Assembly (NCBI RefSeq): GCF_900312995.1
Contig: NZ_ONZI01000001.1
Coordinates: 434,001-498,000, forward strand
Length of the DNA stretch: 64,000 bases
Origin: Kushneria phyllosphaerae
Lineage (GTDB): Bacteria > Pseudomonadota > Gammaproteobacteria > Pseudomonadales > Halomonadaceae
Direction of reading: 5' to 3'
Position 1 is the stretch's first letter. Each line of letters opens with the position of its first letter. Below are positions 16,407-25,431 of the stretch, piece by piece. Below the pieces are notes generated by a model that searched no databases, was not told the origin of the DNA, and was given only the letters and a program-made list of their open reading frames with translations. Made by a program: the position numbers and the translations under genes.

Positions 16407-17540
16407 ATGAAAACTTCTGCACAGACGCTGGCGGCACCGCTGTTTGAACCCCTCTCATTGGGTCCGGTCACGATTCCCAACCGTATCGTCATGGCCCCCA
16501 TGACACGCAACCAGTCACCGGGCGGCGTACCGGGTGATAACGTGGCGGCCTACTACAAAAGCCGTGCCGAAGGGGGCGTGGGGCTGATCATTACCGAAGG
16601 CACCTACATTGACCATCCCGGCGCCAATGGCTATCCGGCCGTGCCGGCCTTTCATGGCGAGGCTGCGCTGGCCGGCTGGAAGAAGGTCGTTGAAGGCGTC
16701 CACGCTGCCGGTGGCAAGATCGTACCGCAGCTGTGGCACGTGGGTCGCGAGCGTCGCCCGGGTGTCGAGCCGGACATGAGCGTGCCGGGCTTCGGGCCGA
16801 TGTCGATCGTCGAGGATGGCATCGAGGTCGTCAAGGCGATGACCGAGCAGGACATTCAGGACGTGGCGGCCTCCTTTGCCCGCGCCGCGCGCGATGCGAA
16901 AGCGATCGGTTTTGACGGCATCGAGCTGCACGGCGCTCACGGCTATCTGATCGATCAGTTTTTGTGGCCCGAGAGCAACCAGCGCAGCGATGAGTACGGC
17001 GGCAGTGTTGAAAACCGACTGCGCTTTCCGCGCCTGATCGTGCAGGCAGTGCGTGAAGCGGTCGGCCCGGACTTCCCGATCATCTTCCGCTTTTCGCAGT
17101 GGAAGCTCTCCGACTATGAGGCGATTATCGCCGAGACGCCTGAAGCCCTGGGCGAGTTGCTCAATCCGTTGGCCGAGGACGGTGTGGACATCTTTCATGC
17201 CAGCACGCGCCGCGTATGGGAGCCGGGCTTTGAAGGCAGCAGCAAGTCACTGGCCACCTGGACGCGCGAGCTGACCGGCTGCCCGGTGATTGCCGTGGGC
17301 AGCGTGGGTCTGGACAAGACCTTTCGCACCGGCCACTTCACCCGCACCGAAGACCCGAGCTCCAAAAGTCGGGTCAATGTCGAGGAGCTGGCCATGTGGC
17401 GCGCCCGCGGTGATTTCGATCTGATCGCCATCGGCCGTGCCCTGCTCTCCGATCCTCAGTGGGCCCGCAAGGTGCGTGATGGTCGCCTTGACGAGCTGAG
17501 TGACTTCGATACCAGCGCCCTGGACGAACTGGTTCGTTAG
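16407..17540 (+). CDS. Old Yellow Enzyme family NADH:flavin oxidoreductase
   Basis: A 377-residue FMN-dependent TIM-barrel ene-reductase. Family marks are PNRIVMAPMTRN (residues about 25-36), QLWHVGRE (FMN/substrate contacts), the HGAHGYLIDQFLWPESN signature with NQRSDEYGGSVENRLRF, FRFSQWK, and GRALLSDPQWA near the C-terminus. HGAH in place of HxAN marks the OYE-like subclass. Such enzymes reduce activated C=C bonds, quinones or nitro compounds; the natural substrate is unknown. It is followed by an ArsR-type repressor on the same strand, which suggests induction by a reactive electrophile. Confidence 0.92.
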   Translation: MKTSAQTLAAPLFEPLSLGPVTIPNRIVMAPMTRNQSPGGVPGDNVAAYYKSRAEGGVGLIITEGTYIDHPGANGYPAVPAFHGEAALAGWKKVVEGVHAAGGKIVPQLWHVGRERRPGVEPDMSVPGFGPMSIVEDGIEVVKAMTEQDIQDVAASFARAARDAKAIGFDGIELHGAHGYLIDQFLWPESNQRSDEYGGSVENRLRFPRLIVQAVREAVGPDFPIIFRFSQWKLSDYEAIIAETPEALGELLNPLAEDGVDIFHASTRRVWEPGFEGSSKSLATWTRELTGCPVIAVGSVGLDKTFRTGHFTRTEDPSSKSRVNVEELAMWRARGDFDLIAIGRALLSDPQWARKVRDGRLDELSDFDTSALDELVR

Positions 17541-17547
17541 AGCGCAT

Positions 17548-17575
17548 CGGCCGGGCTGTCTCGGCAGCCCGGCCG
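17548..17575 (+). repeat. Strong GC hairpin between OYE and arsR-type gene
   Basis: CGGCCGGGCTG and CAGCCCGGCCG form a perfect 11-bp stem with a 6-base loop, starting 8 bp after the OYE stop. No T-run follows, so it is more likely an attenuating or transcript-stabilising element than a full terminator. Confidence 0.65.
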
Positions 17576-17606
17576 TGAGTGCGTATACTGAACCGGCCTC
17601 CAACGC

Positions 17607-17927
17607 ATGGCCCTGATCATGGATATCAATACGGTTTTAAGCGCACTGGCCAATCCGGTGCGTCTGGACATTGTGTGCTGGCTCAAGGAGCCGGAGCGCC
17701 ATTTTCAGCCTCAGAAAGAGATGGCCCCGCCCGGGGGCATCTGCGTCAGCCATATTCGCGAGAAAACCGGGCTTTCCCAGCCGACCATCTCGCTGTATCT
17801 GTCAACGCTGTCTCGCGCGGGGCTTGTCTCGTCACAACGCGTGGGTCAGTGGACCTATTATCGCTACGAGCATGACGTCGCCGAGGCGTTTTTGAGCGGT
17901 CTCGGTGAGCGGCTGTCACGCCGCTGA
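17607..17927 (+). CDS. ArsR-family transcriptional repressor
   Basis: A 106-residue winged HTH protein: LSALANPVRLDIVCWL at the start, the recognition region ICVSHIREKTGLSQPTISLY and the wing LVSSQRVGQWTYYRYE. The fold and length are ArsR/SmtB. The ELCVCDL metal box of arsenic sensors is replaced by GGICVSH with a single Cys, so metal sensing is doubtful; it may sense electrophiles or redox. ATG 17607 or 17619 may be the start, neither with a strong ribosome site. It sits downstream of the OYE gene, whose promoter carries a candidate operator. Confidence 0.87.
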   Translation: MALIMDINTVLSALANPVRLDIVCWLKEPERHFQPQKEMAPPGGICVSHIREKTGLSQPTISLYLSTLSRAGLVSSQRVGQWTYYRYEHDVAEAFLSGLGERLSRR

Positions 17928-17957
17928 GTCAGTGTGCGCACGAAAGGCGCCCCGGCT

Positions 17958-18263
17958 TCATGGGCGATTCAACAGGCGCTCACGCAGCGCCGGACTTCGG
18001 GGCATCAGCCCCACGGTCAGCCCGAAGGGGCGAAAGGCGCGATTGAGTACGGCCATTGATGGACTGCCCTTGCCGGTCTCGATATCCGAGAGCGTGCGTC
18101 GGCTGATGCCGGCAAGGCTTGCGTACTCGGTCTGGTTCATGGCCAGTACCTGACGCCGCAGGATCTTGAGCACCGCACCCGGAGTGGTTTTCTCGGCAAA
18201 GAGCTGCTCGACCATCTCCAGCAGCAGCGCTTCGCGCTGTGCCGGCGATAAGGATGTGCTCAT
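17958..18263 (-). CDS. HipB-like XRE-family regulator without a HipA partner
   Basis: A 101-residue protein with a cro/cI HTH at residues about 45-85 (MNQTEYASLAGISRRTLSDI followed by ETGKGSPSMAVL) and the C-terminal FRPFGLTVGLMPR typical of HipB-like proteins. No HipA kinase gene is found on either side, so it appears to be an orphan regulator. The start at 18263 (MSTSLSPAQRE) follows GGGGG; an open frame continues to ATG 18299. The region upstream has three 5-N8-5 inverted repeats with the same geometry as HipB operators. Confidence 0.82.
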   Translation of the reverse strand: MSTSLSPAQREALLLEMVEQLFAEKTTPGAVLKILRRQVLAMNQTEYASLAGISRRTLSDIETGKGSPSMAVLNRAFRPFGLTVGLMPRSPALRERLLNRP

Positions 18264-18473
18264 GTCAGCCCCCACTGCCTCAGTCGCTCGTCCATCCATT
18301 CCACGGCCTAGCGCTGTTTATACCCCAGCACGGAAGGGCCACCGCGTCCCTTGTCAGGTTCAGGCAGGCTCAGGGTGGCAGCATCGTGCCACTGCTGGTG
18401 ATGAAAGATCTGCAGGGTAAGCGTCATGGCAGGCCTTGATCGGTACGGGTGCAAGCAGGGTGTCAACGTCATT

Positions 18474-18575
18474 AATGAGCAAAATATCGCTCATTTTTGG
18501 AAGCTCGGCCAGCTTATGAGCAATATTGCGCTCAAAAAATCATCTAAGGTCTGAAAATGAGCATTATTTTGCGCA
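18474..18575. promoter_or_regulatory. Array of three TGAGC-N8-GCTCA operators, 41 bp apart
   Basis: Repeats: TGAGC-N8-GCTCA at 18476-18493 (arms extend one or two bases), the same at 18517-18534, and TGAGC-N8-GCGCA at 18558-18575 (one mismatch). Centres are exactly 41 bp apart, and all spacers are AT-rich. They lie between the minus-strand HipB-like gene and the plus-strand marR operon. HipB operators have the form TATCC-N8-GGATA, the same geometry with different arms. The rest of the 362-bp gap (18264-18625) shows nothing coding. Confidence 0.75.
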
Positions 18576-18625
18576 AAAGCGTTCGTCTTCATTGAGAGTG
18601 GGGCGTTATGCATCGCTTTGCCTAA

Positions 18626-19126
18626 ATGGTTGACAATGTCAATCATTTGCCTGATCTTATCGAGAATCACTTTCATTTCGGTCCTGACGTTATGCCTTCT
18701 GCCGGCAACGCCCTTTTCGGGCTTTTGCACGTCTACAAGCGCGCCCTGCGCGAGCGCTATATCGAGGACGGGATCAGCCTGCCGCTGTCACACCTGCGCG
18801 TTCTGCGCGAGATCGGCCGCCATCAGGGCGTGATGGCCCGCGAACTGGCCGAAGCACTGTTGCAGGACAAGGGCCTGATCACCCGGGTGACCCGCGAGCT
18901 GGAGCGTGAAGGGCTCGTCGAGCGTCATCCGCACCCCACCGACAGCCGCGCCGCGCATCTGCGTCTCAGCACCGACGGCCGCGCCCTGCATGCGCACATC
19001 AGTGCCATCGAGCAGGCGTGTGACGCGCAGATGGTGGCCGGGCTGGACCCGCAGCAGGCTGATGCCTTCATCGACACCGTCAACGCCATGACCGATCAGC
19101 TCGATCGCGAACAGGAGAGTCCATGA
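18626..19126 (+). CDS. MarR-family transcriptional regulator
   Basis: A protein of up to 166 residues with the MarR winged HTH: GVMARELAEALLQDKGLITR (residues about 70-89), the wing VERHPHPTDSRAAHLRLSTD and a C-terminal dimerisation helix. The start is uncertain: ATG 18626 gives 22 extra residues and sits at an inverted repeat (18630-18642); ATG 18692 (MPSAGNALFGLLHVYKR) begins where most family members do. It overlaps the next gene by ATGA, so it is translationally coupled to the ferric-chelate reductase and probably regulates it. Confidence 0.87.
   Translation: MVDNVNHLPDLIENHFHFGPDVMPSAGNALFGLLHVYKRALRERYIEDGISLPLSHLRVLREIGRHQGVMARELAEALLQDKGLITRVTRELEREGLVERHPHPTDSRAAHLRLSTDGRALHAHISAIEQACDAQMVAGLDPQQADAFIDTVNAMTDQLDREQESP
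18630..18642. promoter_or_regulatory. Short palindrome at the marR start
   Basis: TTGACA-A-TGTCAA is a perfect 6-1-6 inverted repeat. If translation begins at 18692 it lies in the 5' leader and could be the MarR autoregulatory operator; TTGACA could also serve as a -35 element. Confidence 0.4.
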
Positions 19127-19863
19127 GCCGCCCCGCCCCCCGCCGTTTTACCGTACTCGACAAGACCCTGATTACCCCGCACATGCTGCGCGTGACCCTC
19201 GGCGGTGAAGGCATGGTGACCTTTCCCGAGGACCAGGCCGGCACCTACATCAAGCTGGTGTTCACCCGCGATGACGGCACGTCCTTCCTGCGCACCTATA
19301 CCGTGCGCGCCCAGCGAGAGGACGCCATCGATGTAGACTTTGTACTGCACGAGGACGGCGGCCCGGCGGCGCAGTGGGCCGACCGCGCCGCCCCCGGGGA
19401 TACCATCGAGATTGGTGGCCCCGGTCCGCGCAAGCGCGTCGATGCGACAGCCGACTGGTTTCTGCTGGCCGGTGACATGACCGCCCTGCCGGCGATCAGC
19501 GACAACCTGGAAAACCTGCCCGCCAGTGCCCGCGGTCATGCGGTCATCGAGGTGATCAGCGAGGCCGAGATTCAGCCGCTTGATAAGCCTGACGGCATCA
19601 CACTGCACTGGGTGGTCAACGAGCATCCGGGCGAGGAGAGCGACGCACTGCCTGAGGCCGTCCGCGCGATTGACTGGGAAGACGGTCGTCCGGCGGTGTG
19701 GGCGGCGTGTGAGTTCTCTTCCATGCGCAAGCTGCGCCACTACTTCAAGGCCGAGCGCGAGGTGGCCAAAAGTGATCTCTATGTGTCGAGCTACTGGAAG
19801 CTGGGCATGAACGAGGAGCGCCACAAAAGCGCCAAGCAGGAAGACGCCGCACAGAGCGGTTAA
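19123..19863 (+). CDS. Siderophore-interacting protein, YqjH-like NADPH ferric-chelate reductase
   Basis: A 246-residue cytosolic FAD enzyme that reduces ferric iron from internalised siderophores. The FAD-binding site is [11 protein letters not shown] (residues about 62-72), the NADPH region includes [20 protein letters not shown], and the tail has [20 protein letters not shown] and [14 protein letters not shown]. The [10 protein letters not shown] block is closest to the E. coli YqjH branch. Coupled by ATGA to the upstream marR gene. In E. coli yqjH is paired with a PadR-type regulator (YqjI); here a MarR type seems to take that place. Confidence 0.9.
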   Translation: MSRPAPRRFTVLDKTLITPHMLRVTLGGEGMVTFPEDQAGTYIKLVFTRDDGTSFLRTYTVRAQREDAIDVDFVLHEDGGPAAQWADRAAPGDTIEIGGPGPRKRVDATADWFLLAGDMTALPAISDNLENLPASARGHAVIEVISEAEIQPLDKPDGITLHWVVNEHPGEESDALPEAVRAIDWEDGRPAVWAACEFSSMRKLRHYFKAEREVAKSDLYVSSYWKLGMNEERHKSAKQEDAAQSG

Positions 19864-19963
19864 GCGGCCAAGCGCAAAACCCGGGGCGGCCGCCCTGGTG
19901 GGCAGGGGGCCCTTCACCCTACAATGGCCGCCGTACCCGTATCCTGCCTATTCGCGAGCGCCC

Positions 19964-21400
19964 ATGACTCTGTCTTCATCGGAACTGTCTTCATCAGAAC
20001 CGTTTTCACCGGAACTGCTGTCCCCGGAACTTGAGACCGAGCGCGCCCTGTCGTCCGGGGCCTGTCCCTATGACGCGCTGGACGACGAGGCACTGCTGGC
20101 GCGGGTGATGGAAATCTTTGATCGCGGCGCTGTCGCCGGAAAGCTCTCTGAAGTGAGCGCTCACTGGAGTCGTGACGCCCTGGCCCGTTATCTCAAGGCG
20201 TCTGATCCGTCGCCGTTGAGCGATGCCGAGCGGCGAGTGCTGATCACCCTGCTGCCCGCGCCGCCTCATCGTCATGGTGAGGCCGAGTTCACCTTTATCG
20301 ATCTGTTCGCCGGCATCGGCGGCATTCGTCAGGGGTTTGAGGCCGTGGGCGGTGAGTGTGTGTTCACGTCCGAGTGGAACAAGTACGCGGTGCGCACCTA
20401 CAAGGCGAACCACTACTGCGACCCGCAGACCCACCGCTTCAACGAAGACATCCGCGATGTGACCCTCTCCGCCCGCGACGATGTCGATGAAGCAAGCGCC
20501 TACGCCCACATTCGCGAGCAGATCCCCGGGCACGATGTGCTGCTGGCGGGCTTTCCCTGTCAGCCCTTCTCACTCGCCGGCGTGTCCAAGAAAAACGCGC
20601 TGGGGCGCAAGCACGGCTTTGAGTGCGACGCCCAGGGCACGCTCTTTTTTGACGTCGCCCGCATCATCGCCGCACGCCAGCCAAAGGCGTTCGTGCTGGA
20701 GAACGTCAAGAATCTCAAGAGCCACGACAAGGGCAAGACCTTTCGCGTGATCTGCGAGGCGCTCGATGAACTCGGTTATGACGTCGCCGATGTGGACGCG
20801 CCAAAAGGCCGCGACCCCAAGGTGATTGATGCCCGCCACTTCGTGCCCCAGCACCGCGAGCGCATCGTGCTGGTCGGCTTTCGCCGCGATTTAAACGTGC
20901 ATGACGGCTTCACCCTGCGCGATATCAGTGAACACTTTCCCGCGCACAAACCCACCTTCGGCGAGCTGCTGGATAGGGAGGTCGATGCGAAGTACGTACT
21001 TACTCCCAAGCTCTGGAACTATCTTTACCAGTATGCCCGCAAGCACCGGGAGAAAGGCAACGGCTTCGGCTTTGGCCTGACTCGCGCCGAAGACGTCGCC
21101 CGTACGCTGTCGGCGCGCTATCACAAGGACGGCTCGGAGATTCTCGTCGACCGCGGCTTTAATGACGCTTTGCCCTTTGACGCCTCTGAAAACCTGCAAA
21201 ACCGCCCGCGGCGCCTGACGCCGCATGAATGCGCGCGGCTGATGGGCTTTGACGCTCCGGGCGAGCGGCGCTTCGTGATCCCGGTGTCGGATACACAGGC
21301 CTATCGCCAGTTCGGCAACTCGGTGGTTGTGCCGGTGTTTCAGGCCGTGGCGGAGATGATGAAGCCCAGGGTGATGGCAGCGAAGAAGATGAGCCCATAA
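19964..21400 (+). CDS. dcm: DNA (cytosine-5) methyltransferase, Dcm-like
   Basis: A 478-residue C5-cytosine methylase. Motif I is [15 protein letters not shown], the catalytic motif [41 protein letters not shown] and [14 protein letters not shown]. The N-terminal extension and overall layout match E. coli Dcm, which modifies CCWGG; that target is inferred. I chose the ATG at 19964 because upstream in-frame sequence is not Dcm-like. The first 22 residues after the start are a tandem repeat (19970-20029). No Vsr repair gene or cognate nuclease is adjacent, so it is an orphan methylase beside a type I system. Confidence 0.92.
   Translation: MTLSSSELSSSEPFSPELLSPELETERALSSGACPYDALDDEALLARVMEIFDRGAVAGKLSEVSAHWSRDALARYLKASDPSPLSDAERRVLITLLPAPPHRHGEAEFTFIDLFAGIGGIRQGFEAVGGECVFTSEWNKYAVRTYKANHYCDPQTHRFNEDIRDVTLSARDDVDEASAYAHIREQIPGHDVLLAGFPCQPFSLAGVSKKNALGRKHGFECDAQGTLFFDVARIIAARQPKAFVLENVKNLKSHDKGKTFRVICEALDELGYDVADVDAPKGRDPKVIDARHFVPQHRERIVLVGFRRDLNVHDGFTLRDISEHFPAHKPTFGELLDREVDAKYVLTPKLWNYLYQYARKHREKGNGFGFGLTRAEDVARTLSARYHKDGSEILVDRGFNDALPFDASENLQNRPRRLTPHECARLMGFDAPGERRFVIPVSDTQAYRQFGNSVVVPVFQAVAEMMKPRVMAAKKMSP
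19970..20029 (+). repeat. 15-bp x 4 coding tandem repeat at the dcm 5' end
   Basis: Four imperfect 15-bp units encode [15 protein letters not shown] and LLSPE directly after the second codon. The unit length keeps the frame, so copy-number change would lengthen or shorten the N-terminal tail without disrupting the enzyme. Confidence 0.8.
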
Positions 21401-21602
21401 AAGGATGAGCCCAGGAAAAGGTGAGGCAGTATTTGAATCAGAGGGTGAGCCGGCCGCGCGGTAAGCCTTAATAGGAGCGCCAGAGAACAGACGTCATGTA
21501 TTAGAAAAACCATCCGATCGCTGCTTTCGCTGTGTTTCAATAAGCAAAAGCAGAAACGCGGCCCAGCGGGCGGCAACGAGCCACAGGATCGGAGAGCAGA
21601 CA

Positions 21603-24600
21603 GTGCAGACGGCCAGTTCCCCTGAATCGCCCAATTTTGGTTTTCTTGCAGAGCATGACCCGCTGTTTGTACAGCTTGCCGCTGCCGCTGAACGCGCCTT
21701 TTCCAGCGACCCCAATACCACTCTGATCAAGCTGCGCCAGCTGGGTGAGGCGATCGCTCAGCACATCGCGGCACTCTCCGGCATCGAGTTCGACGATCAG
21801 ACCTCCCAGTCAGACCTTCTGTATCGTCTCAACAAGACGCTGCAGTTTGAAGCTGTCACGCGTGAGCTTTTCCATACCCTGCGCGTCGAAGGCAACAAGG
21901 CAGCACACCAGTTTCAGACCCGGCACCGGCAAGCCATGGATGGACTAAAGCTCGCCCGCGAGCTGGCCATCTGGTTTCACCGTTCGTTTGGCACAACCGG
22001 CATGGCCTTCAAGCCTGGCCCCTTCATCGCGCCGGTCGATCCCAGTGGTCAGCTTCAAAATCTGCAGACGGATATTGAGCAGCTCAGACATGAATTGCAG
22101 CAGGCCAACGTACAGCTTGAATCCAGCCAGCAGCTCAATGCGCTGATTGCACGCGAGAAGGAAGAATACGAAGCCCTGGCCGTGGCGATGGATGAAGAGT
22201 CACGGACCATGATGCAGGAAGCACAGTCGCATGAGCAGGCGCTGGCACAGCAGCAAAAAGAGTACGAGCAGAAGATCCGGGCGCTCCAGGCGCAGCTGGC
22301 CACGCAAAATGAGCAGATGGTGTCTTCACAGCGTCAGGACGTGACGAAAAAGACCCGGGCGGCCAGCCAGCAAATCGTATTGGATGAGTCGCTGACACGC
22401 ATCCTGATTGATCAACAGCTCGTCGAGGCCGGCTGGGAAGCCGATTCCGAAGCGCTGACCTATCAAAAGGGCGCCAGACCGGAAAAGGGCAAGCAGCGTG
22501 CCATTGCCGAGTGGCCTACCCGCGGGCAGGAACGGGCAGACTACGTGCTGTTCGATGGACTGACCCCGCTGGCGGTGGTGGAAGCCAAGAAGGAAAACGT
22601 CAACGTTGCCGGCAAGATCGGTCAGGCCGAACGCTATAGTCGGGGGCTTCAGGTCGTCTCGCCACTGGTAGGCGCCTGGGAAATGGCCGGGCGCACCATC
22701 GCCTGGCCGGATGCCCATGACGGCCATTACAAGGTGCCCTTCGTCTATTCCTGCAACGGGCGTCCTTACATTCCTCAGCAGCTCGAGCAGTCCGGTACCT
22801 GGTTTCGGGATGTCCGTGATCCCAGCCATCTCAAGCGTGCCCTTCAGGCATTTCATACGCCCGAGGGGTTGATCGATCTGCTCAAGCGCAGCAAGGCGGA
22901 AGCCGAGCAGCAGCTGCAACAGGAGCCTTTTGGCTACCTCAAACTTCGCAACTATCAGGAAAAGGCCATCATCGCGACAGAGCAGGTGCTGGCCGAAGGG
23001 CAAAGAACCGCCCTGCTGGCGATGGCGACCGGAACGGGTAAAACGCGCACCATCATTGGCCTGATGTATCGCTTTCTAAAAGCCGAGCGCTTCAGGCGCA
23101 TCCTGTTTCTGGTGGATCGTACCGCGCTGGGTGAACAGGCGCAGGATGCCTTTAATGAGGCAACGCTTGAGCAAAACCATACGCTGTCAAAAATCTATAA
23201 CGTCGCCGAGCTGGGCGACATGACCGCTGAGGCCGAAACGCGCGTACAGGTGGCCACTGTTCAGGCAATGGTCAAACGCATTTTTGCCAGCGACACACCG
23301 CCGACGGTCGATCAGTTTGACTGCATCATCATTGATGAAGCCCACCGCGGCTACACGCTGGATCAGGAAATGACCGAAGGTGAGCTCGCCACACGTGACG
23401 TACGCCAGTATCTCTCCAGCTATCGACGGGTACTTGAATATTTCGATGCCGTGAAGATTGCCCTGACGGCCACACCGGCCCGCCATACCAGTGAAATCTT
23501 TGGCAGGCCTGTCTACACCTACTCCTACCGGGAAGCGGTGGCCGAGGACTGGCTGATCGATCATGAGCCGCCGGTGCGCTATCAGACCCTGCTCACGCAA
23601 CAGGGCATCAAATTCGACAAGGGCGACACCGTTCACGCCATCAACACGGCCACTGGTGAAGTAGAAAGCGCCGAACTGGACGATGAGCTGAACTTTGACG
23701 TCGATGCCTTTAACCGCCAGGTCATTAACGAGAACTTCAACCGGGTTATCTGTGAGCAACTGGTGCAGGAGCTTGATCCTGCCGGCGATGAAAAGACCCT
23801 GATCTTTTGTGCCACCGACCACCACGCCGATATGGTCAAACGCCTTCTGGATGATGCCTTCAAGGATCTTTATGACGAAGATTACAACCAGGCTGCCGTG
23901 GCCAAGATTACTGGCCAGAGCGACCGGGTCGGTCAGCTGATCCGCCAATACAAGAACGAGCGCTACCCCAATATCGCGATTACCGTTGATCTGCTGACCA
24001 CCGGCATCGACGTGCCCGCGATCTGTCATCTGGTGTTCATGCGCCGGGTGAAGTCCCGCATTCTCTATGAGCAGATGATCGGCCGCGCCACGCGACGCTG
24101 TGACGAGATCGGCAAGACGGTCTTTCGCATTTTTGATCCCGTCGACATTTATGCCGCGCTGGCGGAAGTCAGCACCATGAAGCCATTGGTCAAGGACCCC
24201 AGCGTGACGCTTGAGCAGTTGGCCCATGAGCTGACAGACCCGGATCAGCGTGAGCATGCGTTAAATACGCCGGGGGATACACCGGACGAGAGTCAGGCCC
24301 ATGTGGTGCTCAGCCAGCTCAGCCAGAAGGTAATGCGGGTGCTGCGCAAGGCGGAGAGTGCCGCCGAGCATAAACCCGCGGTGCGCCAGAAGCTCGACGA
24401 GCTGGAAGCGCTGTGGGAGGTCCCGCCCAAAACACTTCACAAGCATCTGCTTGAGCTTGGCCCTACCCAGGCGGCCACATTCGTCCAGCAGCATTCGGGC
24501 CTGATCCAGCAGCTGGCAGACGTGAAGTCACTGATGGGCAGCGAGCGAATGCCCGTGATTTCCGAGCATGACGACGAGATTCGCGAGCGCACCCAGAGCT

Positions 24601-25121
24601 ATGGCGTTCACCCGCGCCCGGAAGACTATCTGGAAAGCTTCGAGGCCTTCATTCGTGATCAGCTCAACGAATCAGCGGCACTGGCGGTCGTGGTCAATCG
24701 GCCGCGTGATCTTACCCGAGAGCAGCTCAAGGAGGTGCGACTGCTGCTGGATCAGCACGGCTATTCCGAAGTGAATCTGCGTACTGCCGTGCGTGATCAG
24801 ACCAATCAGGACATCGCTGCCAGCATCATTGGGCACATCCGCCGCGCCGCACTGGGCGAGGCGCTGGTGCCGTTCGAGCAGCGCGTCAACAGTGCCATGG
24901 CGCACATTTATGCTCAGCAGGCATGGACCCCCGTGCAAAGAAAGTGGCTGGAGCGCCTGGCCAAACAGCTGACCCATGAAGTCATCCTCGATCGCGACAC
25001 CATCAATCGAATGCCGGCCTTCAATGGCGGCGCCAGGCAGCTGGATAAAATCCTGCAGGACCAGCTGGATACGGTGCTGGAGGCGATGAATGAGGCGGTG
25101 TGGTCCGAGCGGCAGGCGTGA
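21603..25121 (+). CDS. hsdR: Type I restriction enzyme, restriction/translocase subunit HsdR
   Basis: A 1,172-residue motor-nuclease subunit, the length of EcoKI HsdR. Residues 1-250 hold a DUF4145-like N-terminus (PNTTLIKLRQLGEAIAQHIA) and a coiled coil. The endonuclease core is ADYVLFDGLTPLAVVEAKK at about 306-330 (PD-(D/E)xK). SF2 helicase motifs follow: Walker A MATGTGKTRT at about 474, IIIDEAHRG at about 576, LTATPARH, and MIGRATRRCD. The DUF4145-type N-terminus suggests the type IA branch. The start is GTG 21603 after GGAGAG. It is separated from hsdM by a two-gene insertion, an unusual arrangement. Confidence 0.95.
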   Translation: MQTASSPESPNFGFLAEHDPLFVQLAAAAERAFSSDPNTTLIKLRQLGEAIAQHIAALSGIEFDDQTSQSDLLYRLNKTLQFEAVTRELFHTLRVEGNKAAHQFQTRHRQAMDGLKLARELAIWFHRSFGTTGMAFKPGPFIAPVDPSGQLQNLQTDIEQLRHELQQANVQLESSQQLNALIAREKEEYEALAVAMDEESRTMMQEAQSHEQALAQQQKEYEQKIRALQAQLATQNEQMVSSQRQDVTKKTRAASQQIVLDESLTRILIDQQLVEAGWEADSEALTYQKGARPEKGKQRAIAEWPTRGQERADYVLFDGLTPLAVVEAKKENVNVAGKIGQAERYSRGLQVVSPLVGAWEMAGRTIAWPDAHDGHYKVPFVYSCNGRPYIPQQLEQSGTWFRDVRDPSHLKRALQAFHTPEGLIDLLKRSKAEAEQQLQQEPFGYLKLRNYQEKAIIATEQVLAEGQRTALLAMATGTGKTRTIIGLMYRFLKAERFRRILFLVDRTALGEQAQDAFNEATLEQNHTLSKIYNVAELGDMTAEAETRVQVATVQAMVKRIFASDTPPTVDQFDCIIIDEAHRGYTLDQEMTEGELATRDVRQYLSSYRRVLEYFDAVKIALTATPARHTSEIFGRPVYTYSYREAVAEDWLIDHEPPVRYQTLLTQQGIKFDKGDTVHAINTATGEVESAELDDELNFDVDAFNRQVINENFNRVICEQLVQELDPAGDEKTLIFCATDHHADMVKRLLDDAFKDLYDEDYNQAAVAKITGQSDRVGQLIRQYKNERYPNIAITVDLLTTGIDVPAICHLVFMRRVKSRILYEQMIGRATRRCDEIGKTVFRIFDPVDIYAALAEVSTMKPLVKDPSVTLEQLAHELTDPDQREHALNTPGDTPDESQAHVVLSQLSQKVMRVLRKAESAAEHKPAVRQKLDELEALWEVPPKTLHKHLLELGPTQAATFVQQHSGLIQQLADVKSLMGSERMPVISEHDDEIRERTQSYGVHPRPEDYLESFEAFIRDQLNESAALAVVVNRPRDLTREQLKEVRLLLDQHGYSEVNLRTAVRDQTNQDIAASIIGHIRRAALGEALVPFEQRVNSAMAHIYAQQAWTPVQRKWLERLAKQLTHEVILDRDTINRMPAFNGGARQLDKILQDQLDTVLEAMNEAVWSERQA

Positions 25122-25431
25122 CCGAACAGGGAGTTTCGTTTCGGCGTCGCAGGGCGTTTCTCGTGCTGTCTTTATCGTTGCACGACATACCAAGAAAAGG
25201 GTCATTTTTTGGTATATCCAAGCGATATGTATAGATTTTTGGATTTTCTATACATGTATTCATGGAGCGCTGCCTAAAGGCATTGGCCGGTGTGAAGTAG
25301 AGTCGAGCGACATAACCTCCGGATTTACGTCAATGTCAAAGCGCTACAAACAGAAAAACGATGCGTTTTAGTCTTGCTGATTTGTTGACGCAAGGCCAGA
25401 ATCAACAAAATTTCGTTGGTTATTGGATAAT
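25122..25431 (+). promoter_or_regulatory. AT-rich promoter region of the ATPase/TOPRIM module
   Basis: This 310-bp gap has visibly lower GC than its neighbours and no convincing gene. It holds an 8-bp inverted repeat ATGTATAG...CTATACAT at 25227-25255 and another, TTTGTTGA-N13-TCAACAAA, at 25381-25409, ending 22 bp before the next start codon. These are likely operator sites for an independent promoter inside the hsd locus. The regulator is not encoded in an obvious neighbouring gene. Confidence 0.5.

Noticed and set aside
17607..17927. Arsenic resistance repressor
   Set aside because: The protein lacks the Cys-Val-Cys metal box of ArsR and there are no arsB, arsC or arsH genes nearby.
18655..18673. 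Fur-box-like sequence near the marR/ferric reductase start
   Set aside because: GAGAATCACTTTCATTTC matches the 19-bp Fur consensus at only about 11 positions, too weak to claim even though iron regulation would be sensible.
21390..21425. Direct repeat GATGAGCCCA at the dcm end as an island attachment site
   Set aside because: The two copies lie within 30 bp, overlap the dcm stop and have no partner at the right edge of the island.
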